Positions 45,355-53,993 of a stretch of DNA of 64,000 bases are shown here, piece by piece. Numbering within the stretch: position 1 is the stretch's first letter; every line of letters starts with the position of its first letter. The notes beneath the pieces were generated by a model. That model had not been told where the DNA came from, made no database searches, and was given only the letters and a program-made list of their open reading frames with translations. The stretch covers positions 1,364,001 through 1,428,000 of the forward strand of contig NZ_JABFBC010000001.1 in assembly GCF_013093415.1 (NCBI RefSeq), written 5' to 3'. The stretch is from Halovulum dunhuangense. Its GTDB lineage: Bacteria > Pseudomonadota > Alphaproteobacteria > Rhodobacterales > Rhodobacteraceae. A program made the translations under genes and the position numbers.

Positions 45355-46444
45355 CGGCCCCTCCTGTAAGCTTGTTGTAGATCCTGAAAACGACAAGGAT
45401 GGTCGAGCAGACGAGAAAGATCCGCATGACGTGGAACGCGGTCACCACTTCTGCGTCGAGATGCATCACCTTGGCGGTGATGGCCATTTCGGTCACGGCT
45501 GCCGGCGCCAGCGCCAGGAACGAGGTCGTCACCGGCACCTCGGTCAGCGAGGCCATGGCGAACGCGCCAAGCCCGGCTGCCGCCACCATGAAGAGCGACA
45601 CCACCACGCCCGAGGCCGCCACGCGGGGCAGCGCCATCAGGGCCCGGCGTTCGAAGCGGGTGCCGAGCCAGGCGCCGATCGCAAGCTGCGCCGCGATGAT
45701 CAGAAGCGGCGGCACGGTAAGCCGCAGCAGACCCGACGCGCCCAGCGCGATGCCCAGGAACATCGGCCCCACCAGCCACGGGTTCGGCAGCACGGTCCTT
45801 TGCAGCAGCTTCACGACGCCCACCGAGCCGACCAGCGCAAGTGCCAGCCAGATCAGCCCGGCGCCATCGACGGGCGGCGCATCGGGCTGCGTGCCGGGCG
45901 CGCCGAAGGCGATGACCACCAACGGGATGATCGCCACGGTCGTCGAGACCCGAAGCGCATGGACCATCGCGACGGCAGAAGTCTCTCCCCCCTTCTGCCG
46001 CGCGATGATCGCCATGTCCGCCACGCCTCCGGCGGCGGTGGCGAAGAAGGCGGTGGTCTTGTCCACCGCCGCAAGCGGCCTGAAGATCAGGGCCGCAATG
46101 AAGGTGTAGACCATGACGTAGATGGTCGCTGCCAGCATCGCCGGAAACAGCGCGAGCGTCGCCACCAGCGTGGCCGGCGTGAAGCGAAGCCCCACCGCAA
46201 GGCCCACGGCAAGCTGGCCGAGTTCCCGGCTCATCGGGACCGCGGCCAGCCGGGCGCCCGCGGCGGCAAAGACGCCGCAGGCGAAGAACGGCCCCAGCAT
46301 CCAGGGCAGGGGGATCCCCGCCCGGGATGCGGCAGTGCCGCCCGCGAGCGCAACCGCATAGGTCAGCGCGGCGCGGGACCACCAGGTAGGGTCGCGCCAC
46401 CAGGGGGCGGGGGCCGCCCCCTTGCTGTCCCGGGTTGCACTCAT
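45338..46444 (-). CDS. AbrB family transporter (ammonia-monooxygenase-like membrane protein)
   Basis: A 368-residue membrane protein with ~10 TM segments in two repeats, each containing a FFATAAGGVADMAIIA / FLALAPAAVTEMAITA motif, characteristic of the duplicated Gneg_AbrB (DUF/COG3180) family. It is not related to the AbrB DNA-binding protein. Members are presumed transporters, often beside TTT and organic-acid genes. It lies 7 nt after paralog C and overlaps the SDR downstream, so it probably moves a pathway substrate or product. Confidence 0.87.
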   Translation of the reverse strand: MSATRDSKGAAPAPWWRDPTWWSRAALTYAVALAGGTAASRAGIPLPWMLGPFFACGVFAAAGARLAAVPMSRELGQLAVGLAVGLRFTPATLVATLALFPAMLAATIYVMVYTFIAALIFRPLAAVDKTTAFFATAAGGVADMAIIARQKGGETSAVAMVHALRVSTTVAIIPLVVIAFGAPGTQPDAPPVDGAGLIWLALALVGSVGVVKLLQRTVLPNPWLVGPMFLGIALGASGLLRLTVPPLLIIAAQLAIGAWLGTRFERRALMALPRVAASGVVVSLFMVAAAGLGAFAMASLTEVPVTTSFLALAPAAVTEMAITAKVMHLDAEVVTAFHVMRIFLVCSTILVVFRIYNKLTGGADGSRL

Positions 46445-46451
46445 GGCCGCA

Positions 46452-47894
46452 TCACGCCGTGCGCAGGGCGGCCATCAGCGTGTCGATGCTGGGCAGCTTC
46501 TCGAAGCCCGACACCATCTCGACCACCTGCTCGGCGCGGGACTTGTCCCAGTTGGCGAACTCGGCGCATTCGAGGAACTTGCCCGCCACCTCGTCGTAGG
46601 ACATCGGGTTCGCGGGGCTGCCCTTGCCGAAATCGGCCATGCCCGAGATGGTCCGGCCGTCCGTGGTCTCGATGTCGATATAGGTGGTCATCAGGTGGTA
46701 GCCGGCGGCCTCGGCGCGCTCGTCCACCACGAAGTCCACCTTCTCGATCATCGCCTTCACGTCCGCACGGTTCACCACCTCGTCGGTGAATTCGTTCAGA
46801 CCGGCGCGGCCCTCGATCAGCAGGATCGCCATGCAGAACTGCATGGAGAACTTGCCCTGAAGCTCGTTGGTCGGGCGGTGGTGGATCAGCGCGTTCGGCA
46901 TGTTCGAGTTGGTGCCCACGCGCACATGCTTGACCTGGTCGGCGGTCAGGTTGTTCTCGCGGATCAGGCGCAGCATCTCGGTCATGCCCGGATGGGTCAG
47001 AGAGCCCGACGGATGCGGCTTGATCGACACGCCGGGGCTGTCGAAGGTCCAGGGCGCGCCCAGCTTGCCGCGGATCGCACCGGCGTCATAGCCGCCGCCG
47101 GCCGCGCGGAAGAAGCCGCGCATCGCCTCGAGGATGTTGTCCGAGGCGGTCCAGCCGTACTCGGCGAACTGTGCCGCGGCAACGCCCGATTCCGAGCTGC
47201 GCCCGGCATGGAACGGCTTGGTCATGGTGCCGAAATTCTCGCGCAGGCCGGCCGACTGGCTGCCCGCGACGGAAAGGGCGCGCAGCATCGCGTCGCGCGA
47301 CAGCCCCATCAGGCGCCCGGCAGCCGAGGCCGATGCGAAGGTGCCGCAGGTCGCGGTGGCGTGAAAGCCGGTCTGGTAGTGGCGCGGGTCGATCGCCTCG
47401 GCGATCTTGCACTCCACCTCGACGCCCAGGTGATAGGCCAGCATGATGTCGGCGCCGGACTTGCCCAGCGTCTCGCCCATTGCCAGCGCAGAGGGCAGGG
47501 CGGGGGCGGTCGGGTGGGTCAGAAGCCCGTAGACCCGGTCCTTGGCGACGGCAAGCTGGGTGTCGTCGTAGTCGTCCGCGTGGATGCCGACGCCATTCGC
47601 GAAGGCGGCAAAACGGGGCGCCACCTTGCGGTTCGAGCCGATCACCGTGGCAGTGCCTTCGCCCAGGTTCAGGTCCGCGAGATGCCTGCGGACATATTCG
47701 CCGGACTTCGCGACCGATCCGGACAGCGCAAGGCCAAGACCGTCGAGAATCGACTTCTTGCCGTTCTCGACCACGACGGCGGGCAGGTCGGACAGGCTTG
47801 CCGAAAGCACGAAGTCCGCAACCTCGCCGGTCAGGCCGGCGCCCACCTCGGCCCAGGCCTCTGCCGGGCTGGCGTTGGTAACGATCTTGTTCAA
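46452..47894 (-). CDS. MmgE/PrpD family protein (paralog C)
   Basis: A 480-residue MmgE/PrpD protein. The start is TTG 47894 with a strong GGAGG six nt upstream; the next residues are NKIVTNASPAEAW. Motifs: ANGVGIHADDYDDTQLAVAKD, GFHATATCGTFASASAAGRLMGL, GTMTKPFHAGRSSESG, and SPGVSIKPHPSGSLTHPGMTEML, closely resembling paralog A. It is the first gene of the minus-strand island operon, divergent from the TTT transporter genes across a 378-nt spacer with two GntR-type sites. Confidence 0.9.
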   Translation of the reverse strand: MNKIVTNASPAEAWAEVGAGLTGEVADFVLSASLSDLPAVVVENGKKSILDGLGLALSGSVAKSGEYVRRHLADLNLGEGTATVIGSNRKVAPRFAAFANGVGIHADDYDDTQLAVAKDRVYGLLTHPTAPALPSALAMGETLGKSGADIMLAYHLGVEVECKIAEAIDPRHYQTGFHATATCGTFASASAAGRLMGLSRDAMLRALSVAGSQSAGLRENFGTMTKPFHAGRSSESGVAAAQFAEYGWTASDNILEAMRGFFRAAGGGYDAGAIRGKLGAPWTFDSPGVSIKPHPSGSLTHPGMTEMLRLIRENNLTADQVKHVRVGTNSNMPNALIHHRPTNELQGKFSMQFCMAILLIEGRAGLNEFTDEVVNRADVKAMIEKVDFVVDERAEAAGYHLMTTYIDIETTDGRTISGMADFGKGSPANPMSYDEVAGKFLECAEFANWDKSRAEQVVEMVSGFEKLPSIDTLMAALRTA

Positions 47895-48017
47895 GCGGAC
47901 CTCCTATGGCTGAAAGCGATCTCGGGGGATTTTCCCGGCCGGATCGTGTACATTCATGTGCGACGGGGGCGTGTTCAAAGCCTCGCCGGTATCCTGCGAT
48001 ACTGGCGAGAGCTGTCG

Positions 48018-48029
48018 ATTGTCAACACT
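48018..48029. promoter_or_regulatory. GntR/FCD-type operator, site B
   Basis: ATTGTCAACACT matches the TTGT-NN-ACAA dyad at 9 of 10 core positions. It lies 124 nt upstream of the paralog C start in the 378-nt divergent region 47895-48272, which otherwise shows only promoter-like sequence. Confidence 0.55.
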
Positions 48030-48151
48030 TAACGCCAAGGCGCTGACGGGCTGCCATGCGCCTCGACAGGCGCGCCTGGACTGGTTTCATTGCCTGATCC
48101 GCTGCCCCCCAAGCCGGGCGGCGACAAACTTGATGAATTAGACACGCCAAC

Positions 48152-48163
48152 ATTGTTGACAGT
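48152..48163. promoter_or_regulatory. GntR/FCD-type operator, site C, overlapping a -35-like TTGACA
   Basis: ATTGTTGACAGT is identical on the opposite strand to site E at 60400-60411. The TTGACA hexamer inside it (48156-48161) has a TAGCGT hexamer 17 nt downstream that could serve as a weak -10 for the TctC gene starting at 48273. A repressor bound here would block RNA polymerase. Confidence 0.65.
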
Positions 48164-48272
48164 TAACGGGCCGGCCCGTAGCGTCCGAGTCGCGTGTCCG
48201 GTATCCGGGGAGGGATCCGGGCGCATGGCCATCGGTTGATGGTCTATCCGTAATGTAAACGGGAGGAGAGCA

Positions 48273-49274
48273 ATGGCTCACAACTATAATCGCCGCTCCG
48301 CGCTGAAGCTGGGCGCTGGCGGTCTGGCGGCAGCGACGCTGGCGTCGCCGTCGATCCTGCGGGCGCAGTCGGGGTATCCGAACCGGCCGATCAACATCGT
48401 CGTGCCGTTCGACACCGGCGGCTACAACGACCGTCTGGCACGCGCCTTCGCGCCCTTCCTGCAGGAAGCGCTGGGCCAGCCGCTGACGATCATCAACCGT
48501 GGCGGCGCCGGCGCCCTGCTGGGCCACACCTTCTTCCTGCAGCAGCCCGACGACGGCTACACCATCCTCTGCACCTCGGCGGCGCCCTACATCCCGCTGA
48601 ACATCCTGACGCAGAACGCGCAGTTCTCGCTGGATGACTACTACATGGTGAACCTGCCGTCGCAGGACTACACGCTGATGGCGACCAGCGCCGGCTCCAG
48701 CGTGCAGTCGATCGACGACGTTCTGGCCGCGCTCAAGGCCGATCCGGGCAGCCTGTCCATCGGCATCCAGCCGGCATCGGCGGACCTGGTGAACCTGAGC
48801 ATCCTGCTCGATGCCAACGAGATCCCGCTCGATAGCGTGCGCCTCGTCACCTATGACGGCGGCGGCCCGACCCGGAACGCGGTTGCCGGTGGCGTCGTGG
48901 ACATCGGCCTGGTGGGCGGCGAGGGCTTCCTGCCGCTGGCCGAGCAGATCCGCCCGCTGCTGACCTTCGACAACCGCCAGCGCGACAACTGGGAAGGCAA
49001 GATCATCACCGACGTGCTGGGGGCCGATGCGTCCTTCGTGAACGGCTCGCAGCGCGGCTGGGGTCTGCATGCCTCCATGCAGCAGTCGAACCCCGAGGCG
49101 TTCCAGACCCTGGTGGCAGCCATCGAGACCGCGTCGAAGAACCCGGCCGCGATCGAGGCGCTGACCAACCAGCAGCTCGCGACCGACTGGTATGGGCCGG
49201 AAGAGTCCAACGCGATGCTGCGCCGCACGTCGCAGGTCATGGAGCAGTATATCGAGCTGCTTCAGGGCACCTGA
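48273..49274 (+). CDS. tctC: Tripartite tricarboxylate transporter substrate-binding protein (TctC/Bug)
   Basis: A 333-residue periplasmic binding protein. The N-terminus MAHNYNRRSALKLGAGGLAAATLASPSILRA looks like a twin-arginine (Tat) signal, followed by YPNRPINIVVPFDTGGYNDRLARAF, the Bug-family first strand and ligand loop. AGALLGHTFFLQQPDDGYTIL and YDGGGPTRNAVAGGVVDIGL are also family features. The ATG follows GGGAGGAG. It feeds TctAB encoded directly downstream; a tartrate-like dicarboxylate is the contextual guess. Confidence 0.92.
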   Translation: MAHNYNRRSALKLGAGGLAAATLASPSILRAQSGYPNRPINIVVPFDTGGYNDRLARAFAPFLQEALGQPLTIINRGGAGALLGHTFFLQQPDDGYTILCTSAAPYIPLNILTQNAQFSLDDYYMVNLPSQDYTLMATSAGSSVQSIDDVLAALKADPGSLSIGIQPASADLVNLSILLDANEIPLDSVRLVTYDGGGPTRNAVAGGVVDIGLVGGEGFLPLAEQIRPLLTFDNRQRDNWEGKIITDVLGADASFVNGSQRGWGLHASMQQSNPEAFQTLVAAIETASKNPAAIEALTNQQLATDWYGPEESNAMLRRTSQVMEQYIELLQGT

Positions 49275-49341
49275 CACGGCGTTCGCAGGACAACGGGCCG
49301 TTCGCGCAAGCGGGCGGCCCAACTGTATCGGAGGAAAGCAC

Positions 49342-49809
49342 ATGAGCAGCAAGCCGGCGCGCAAGGTTGTCTGGGGACATCTCGCGCTTTTGTCCGTCAT
49401 CGTCGTCGTGATCGTCGCCTATCTGCTGGATGCACGAGCGGTATCGCTTCGTCCCAACAACCTGCTGCTGGTGCAGCCCGCGTCCATCCTTGGCATCATC
49501 CTTGCCGCCTTCGTGCTGCCGCAGTGCTTCCCGCGCACGGATTCGCCCGAAGTCGTCGAAAAGGCGGCCGAGACGCCATTGGATCTGCTGCGGATATTCA
49601 TCCTGATCGCGGCGCTGGGCGGTCTGGCCTTTTCGCTGGAAACCATCGGCTTCGACATCGCCACATTCGGCTTCATGGTGATCGGGCTTGCCGTCTGCGG
49701 CGAGCGGCGCTGGTGGGTCAACCTGGGCTACAGCGCGATCTTCACCGTACTTCTCATCTATGGCTACGGGACTATCACGCCGTTCCCGTTTCCGCTGACC
49801 GTCCTCTGA
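49342..49809 (+). CDS. tctB: Tripartite tricarboxylate transporter small permease (TctB)
   Basis: A 155-residue, four-TM TctB starting MSSKPARKVVWGHLALLSVIVVVIVAYLLDA with a strong GGAGGAAAG upstream of ATG 49342. Segment LDLLRIFILIAALGGLAFSLETIGFDIATFGFMVIGLAVCGERRWWVNLGYSAIFTVLLIYGYGT is typical. It lies 67 nt after tctC and 10 nt before tctA. Confidence 0.92.
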   Translation: MSSKPARKVVWGHLALLSVIVVVIVAYLLDARAVSLRPNNLLLVQPASILGIILAAFVLPQCFPRTDSPEVVEKAAETPLDLLRIFILIAALGGLAFSLETIGFDIATFGFMVIGLAVCGERRWWVNLGYSAIFTVLLIYGYGTITPFPFPLTVL

Positions 49810-49819
49810 GGGGCCCGCG

Positions 49820-51340
49820 ATGATCGAAATCGATTCCGTGAACGGCGCCTTCGCGCTTCTCACCTCCAACCCCGAGGCATGGCTCTACCTGCTGCCGGGG
49901 CTTCTGATCGGGCTTGTCTTCGGCGCGATGCCGGGCATTTCCATCACCATGGCGATGGCCTTCGCGCTGCCTGCCACGCTCTACATGGATTTCCTTCCGG
50001 CGATCGTGTTCCTGACCGCGATCTATACCGGCGCCGGGTTCGGCGGCTCGGTGCCGGCGGTGCTGATGAACATTCCGGGCACGTCGTCGGCGGTCGCCAC
50101 CACCTTCGACGGCTATCCCATGGCGCGCGCAGGCCGCCACAACGAGGCGCTGGGCGTGGCGCTCGCCTCGTCGGTGATCGGCTGCCTGGGCAGCTACATC
50201 CTGCTTCTGTTCCTGATCGCCCCCGTCTCGCGCGTGGTGCTGAAGCTGGGTCCGCTCGAGATGTTCGCCGTGGCTGTCTGGGGCATGCTGCTTCTGGGCT
50301 CGCTTGCGGGCAGCTTTATCGCGCGCGGTCTTCTGGCGGGCGTGTTCGGGGTGCTGCTCGGGACCGTGGGGATGAACACCGCCGGCTTCGTGCGCGGCAC
50401 GATGGACATTCCCTGGTTGCTGGACGGCGTGCCGCATATCCCCGCGATGATGGGGCTTCTGGCGGCAAGCCAGCTGATCGGGCTGATCAACACCACCTAC
50501 CTGATCGAGGATGAAAGCGCCCGCAAGATCAGCTTCGGCAAGATCATCGGCGGGGTGAAGCTGGCGCTCAGCTACCCCACCATCATCGCGCGCGGCTCTG
50601 CCATCGGCACGATCATCGGGTCGATCCCGGGCGTGGGCTCGTCGATCTCGAACCTGCTGTCCTATTCCGAGACCAAGCGCAACGCGCCCGATGGCGACAC
50701 CTTCGGGCAGGGCAACCCCAAGGGCGTGATCGCGGCCGAGGCGGCGAACTCCTCCTCCGAAGGGGGCGCTATGGCCACGATGCTGGCGCTGGGCATCCCC
50801 GGCGGCGGGGCGACGGCGATCCTGCTGGCGGCCTTTGCGATGCACAACATCGTGGGCGGCCCCAGCTTCATCGCCAACAACAAGGACATCGTCTACGCGG
50901 TGATCTTCTCGAACTTCGCGCAGGCGATCCTGCTGCTGTTCGTGGGGCTCGGCTTCGTCTATGTAGCGGGCTATGTCGTGCGGGTGCCGCTGCGCTTCCT
51001 GATCCCCAGCGTGCTGGTGGTCTCGACCTTCGGCGCCTACGCGATCGAGGGCAGTTCGTCTGGTCCGATCACGCTGTGGATCTTTGCCGTGCTCGGCTGG
51101 GCGATGGTGCGCTACGGCTATCCGCCGGCGGCGGCTGTCGTGGGCCTGCTGCTGGGCAGCCTTCTGGAGGGGAACCTGCTGCGCACCAACCAGATCAGCG
51201 GCGGCGATTTCATCGGCTACGCGATGGAGCGCCCCGTGGCGGTCGGCGTCTTCGCGCTGATGCTCGTCTCGATCGCGCTGTCTGCCTGGTCCAAGCGCAA
51301 GCGGGCACGCGCGGTCAAGCTGCGGTCCGAGGCGTCGTGA
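49820..51340 (+). CDS. tctA: Tripartite tricarboxylate transporter large permease (TctA)
   Basis: A 506-residue, ~12-TM permease with the TctA signatures LIGLVFGAMPGISITMAMAFALPATLYMDFLPAIVFLTAIYTGAGFGGSVPAVLMNIPGTSSAVATTFDGYPMA and EAANSSSEGGAMATMLALGIPGGGATAILLAAF. With TctB and TctC it imports a di- or tricarboxylate with a cation gradient. It ends in a strong terminator. Confidence 0.94.
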   Translation: MIEIDSVNGAFALLTSNPEAWLYLLPGLLIGLVFGAMPGISITMAMAFALPATLYMDFLPAIVFLTAIYTGAGFGGSVPAVLMNIPGTSSAVATTFDGYPMARAGRHNEALGVALASSVIGCLGSYILLLFLIAPVSRVVLKLGPLEMFAVAVWGMLLLGSLAGSFIARGLLAGVFGVLLGTVGMNTAGFVRGTMDIPWLLDGVPHIPAMMGLLAASQLIGLINTTYLIEDESARKISFGKIIGGVKLALSYPTIIARGSAIGTIIGSIPGVGSSISNLLSYSETKRNAPDGDTFGQGNPKGVIAAEAANSSSEGGAMATMLALGIPGGGATAILLAAFAMHNIVGGPSFIANNKDIVYAVIFSNFAQAILLLFVGLGFVYVAGYVVRVPLRFLIPSVLVVSTFGAYAIEGSSSGPITLWIFAVLGWAMVRYGYPPAAAVVGLLLGSLLEGNLLRTNQISGGDFIGYAMERPVAVGVFALMLVSIALSAWSKRKRARAVKLRSEAS

Positions 51341-51365
51341 CAGCGGCCCTTGACGGTTGAAATGA

Positions 51366-51394
51366 AAAGGGCGCCGGGATGACCGGCGCCCTTT
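51366..51394. terminator. Bidirectional Rho-independent terminator after tctA
   Basis: AAAGGGCGCCGG / CCGGCGCCCTTT form a perfect 12-bp stem (51366-51377, 51383-51394) with a 5-nt loop, an A-tract on one side and a T-tract on the other, between convergent stops at 51340 and 51411. It can end both tctCBA and the rhodanese transcript. Confidence 0.85.
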
Positions 51395-51410
51395 CTCGTT
51401 GGCGGTTTGC

Positions 51411-52985
51411 TCAGGCGGTCGCAGGCAGCGCGAATTCCGCCCGTTCCTCCGGGTCGAGTTGGGCGATCAGCCCCTGTTCCCAGGTCAGGTACAGGCGCGA
51501 GGCGGCCAGATCGCCGTCATGGCGGCCATGGGCGAACCAGGTGAAATCCACCGCCTCGGCATCGCTCGGACTGTTCGGCGTGGCGACGATCCGCGCGCCT
51601 GCCTCTACCAGCGCCGCATGCCCGCCTGCGACGACGCGCACCGAGGCGTGACCCATGCGCGACAGATCGGCCGCGGCAAGCGCTGCTTGCTCGGCGGACC
51701 CGGCGATCACCAGAAGCGGCTTTGCCGCCACTTCCTCCGGCCCCGGCAGGTGCGCGCGCACGGTCCAGCGGGCGCCCGAGACATGGCCATTGCGATAGGT
51801 GCCAGATCCGCGCAGGTCGAGCAGGACCGCCGCGCCGCCCCTGAGCGCGGCAAGCGCTTCAGCCGCGGTCGCGCTGCCAGACTGTTGGATCGCTGCCGCG
51901 GGCACTGGCAGCGGGGTCAGGGCCCGCGCCGCATCGTCGATGCGCAGCACATGCACCTCGAAGCCCAACGCCCGCAGCCAGTAGGCGGCGATTGCGGCGC
52001 GCAGCCCGGCATCATCCGCAAGGATCAGCCTGGCATGGCGTACGCCCACCCATTGATCCGTCGCCTGCACGATCTGGCCCGACAGCGCGTGGGCAAAGGC
52101 GGGCAGGGGATCCGCCTGCGCCTCGGCTTCCGAGCGGACATCGAACAGAAACGTCGTGCGCCCCTGCTCGTGCCGCAGCCGGTCGGCCAGGGCTGCGTCG
52201 ATCACCGACAGCCCCTCGCGGGCGATCAGCGCATCGGCCCGCGCCCGCGTGCGCGCCAGCGCATCGGCATCGGGGATGGGGAAGTCGTTGACCGGGTTGC
52301 CCCGCTCCAGCGTCTGGCCCGAAAGCGCCCAGCCCTGGGTGCCGTTCTCGAGCGCGTGGACCTCGCCCTCGATCCCGGCGACGGCAAGGCCGAGCACGCC
52401 GATGATCCCCCGGGTCCGCCCGGCGCAGGTGATGACCACGGGGCCGTCATCCGCCGCCATGTCGAAGCGGTGCGCAAGTTCGCCATTGGGCAGGCACAGC
52501 GCGCCGGGAACCCGCATCTTCGCGTATTCCGCCGGCGGGCGGCAGTCGTAGAAGCGGAAGTTCCGGCCTTCCGCCTTCCATGCGGAAAGCGTCGTGGCGT
52601 CGATGGTCTTCGGGTGCATGGCATGTTCCGCCAGCTCGCCCAGCGTCTTGGACGGCACGTTCACGCCCTTGTAAAGCGTGAAGCCCGCCGCCGCCCATGC
52701 AGGCGCGCCGCCCGTGACGATGGCGATGTCGGCATAGCCCATGGCCGCCATCGCCTCGGCCGCGCGCTCGGCCACGCCGTCGCCGCCATCGATCAGCAGG
52801 ACCGGCACCGCGCGGCGCGGCACCAGCGTGCCGACCGTCAGTTCCAGCCGGCTGAAGGGACAGGGCACCACGAACAGCGGGTGCCCCATCGAGAAGGGCC
52901 CCGCCTCGCGCACATCGAGAAAGGCGATCTCGGTGCCCGCATGGACCGCCGCCTTCGCCTCTGCCGGGGCGAGGTGACGGATCAT
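51411..52985 (-). CDS. Protein with four tandem rhodanese-like domains
   Basis: A 524-residue cytoplasmic protein made of four rhodanese repeats (~5-105, ~122-225, ~290-385, ~400-500), each with a DVR/DCR/DLR-type strand: FLDVREAGPF, FYDCRPPAEYAKMRVPGALCLP, LFDVRSEAEA, LLDLRGSGTYRNGHVSGARW. Only the second keeps an active-site Cys (Cys187 in VITCAGRTRG); the equivalent loops of the others have Asp, Asp and Ala. Its start overlaps the dehalogenase stop by 4 nt (ATG 52985). It may transfer sulfur or act as a scaffold. Confidence 0.88.
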   Translation of the reverse strand: MIRHLAPAEAKAAVHAGTEIAFLDVREAGPFSMGHPLFVVPCPFSRLELTVGTLVPRRAVPVLLIDGGDGVAERAAEAMAAMGYADIAIVTGGAPAWAAAGFTLYKGVNVPSKTLGELAEHAMHPKTIDATTLSAWKAEGRNFRFYDCRPPAEYAKMRVPGALCLPNGELAHRFDMAADDGPVVITCAGRTRGIIGVLGLAVAGIEGEVHALENGTQGWALSGQTLERGNPVNDFPIPDADALARTRARADALIAREGLSVIDAALADRLRHEQGRTTFLFDVRSEAEAQADPLPAFAHALSGQIVQATDQWVGVRHARLILADDAGLRAAIAAYWLRALGFEVHVLRIDDAARALTPLPVPAAAIQQSGSATAAEALAALRGGAAVLLDLRGSGTYRNGHVSGARWTVRAHLPGPEEVAAKPLLVIAGSAEQAALAAADLSRMGHASVRVVAGGHAALVEAGARIVATPNSPSDAEAVDFTWFAHGRHDGDLAASRLYLTWEQGLIAQLDPEERAEFALPATA

Positions 52986-53911
52986 GCCGCCACCGACTTC
53001 GGCTCGACGCCCGCGAAGAACGCACCGAACGCGGCCAGGATCAGGTCCGGGCGCTGCTCGGCCGGGTAGTGCCCGGTGGGGACTGCAAAGCCGCGCAGGT
53101 CGTCGGCCCAGTCCGCCCACATCTCGACCGGGCGGAAATGCCGGCCGCAATGGCTGTTCGAGCCCCAGATCACCAGCACGGGGCAGGCGATCTTGCGCTT
53201 GCCGAAATCGGCCTTGTCCATCGCGAAATCGACGCCGACGGTGGCGCGGTAATCCTCGCAGACGGCGTGGATCTGCTCGGGCGTGGTGCAGCGCTTGTAT
53301 TCGGCCATCGCGCGCGGATCGAAGATCGACAGGCCCACGCCCTTCTTGTTCAGCTTGTAGTCGATGTAATAGCCCAGGTCCGCGGTCAGCAGCTTTTCCG
53401 GGAAAGGCGCCTTCTGGGCCATGAAGAACCAGTGATAGGACTCGAGGCCCCAGCCCAGCGTCACGTTGCTCAGCACCGCGTGGGTCGGCACGATGTCGAG
53501 GGCGGCAAGCCGCGTCACCCGCTCGGGCCGGTCGAGCGCCATGCGGAAGCCCACCCGCGCGCCGCGATCATGGCCGGCGACGGCGAATCGCTCGAAGCCG
53601 AAATGGTCCATGATCTCGAAATTGTCCTGCCCCATCGCGCGGAAGGAATAGGCGGCGTGATCCTCGCCGCCCTCGGGCTTGGAACTGTCGCCATAGCCGC
53701 GAAGGTCGGGCGCGATCACGGTGTAGGTCTTTGCCAGTTCCGGGGCCACCTTGTGCCAGCTGACATGGGTCAGCGGGTTGCCGTGCAGCAGCAGAAGCGG
53801 CGGGCCGTCGCCACCTTTCACCAGCGGGATCTCGGCCCCGGACGTTTTCACCACATGGGATTCGAAGCCGGGGAACATGTCCCGATCGGCTGCCAGCCTT
53901 GCCTCGTTCAT
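52982..53911 (-). CDS. Haloacetate (fluoroacetate) dehalogenase-like alpha/beta hydrolase
   Basis: A 309-residue alpha/beta hydrolase starting MNEARLAADRDMFPGF (ATG 53911 after GGAGGACAG). It carries every residue of the Rhodopseudomonas palustris fluoroacetate dehalogenase active site: nucleophile Asp115 with carboxylate-binding Arg116 and Arg119 in GHDRGAR; acid Asp139; halide pocket His160-Trp161 (SYHWFFMAQ) and Tyr221 (CEDYRAT); and base His281 (TGHYPAEQRP). Expected reaction: hydrolysis of a haloacetate to glycolate and halide. It overlaps the four-rhodanese gene and faces the enolase-superfamily gene across a GntR-type operator. Confidence 0.85.
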   Translation of the reverse strand: MNEARLAADRDMFPGFESHVVKTSGAEIPLVKGGDGPPLLLLHGNPLTHVSWHKVAPELAKTYTVIAPDLRGYGDSSKPEGGEDHAAYSFRAMGQDNFEIMDHFGFERFAVAGHDRGARVGFRMALDRPERVTRLAALDIVPTHAVLSNVTLGWGLESYHWFFMAQKAPFPEKLLTADLGYYIDYKLNKKGVGLSIFDPRAMAEYKRCTTPEQIHAVCEDYRATVGVDFAMDKADFGKRKIACPVLVIWGSNSHCGRHFRPVEMWADWADDLRGFAVPTGHYPAEQRPDLILAAFGAFFAGVEPKSVAA

Positions 53912-53933
53912 TTTCTGTCCTCCGAGGTTGTCA

Positions 53934-53945
53934 ATTGTTGACAAT
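53934..53945. promoter_or_regulatory. GntR/FCD-type operator, site D (dehalogenase / enolase-superfamily spacer)
   Basis: ATTGTTGACAAT has both TTGT and ACAA arms intact. It is embedded in a larger 17-bp dyad TTGTCAA-TTG-TTGACAA (53928-53944). It lies 22 nt from the dehalogenase ATG and 48 nt from the enolase-superfamily ATG, in the 82-nt divergent spacer. Confidence 0.7.
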
Positions 53946-53993
53946 CCTACAAAAAGAAGGGATGGTCTGGCAATATCAAGAAAAGAGGCGTCC

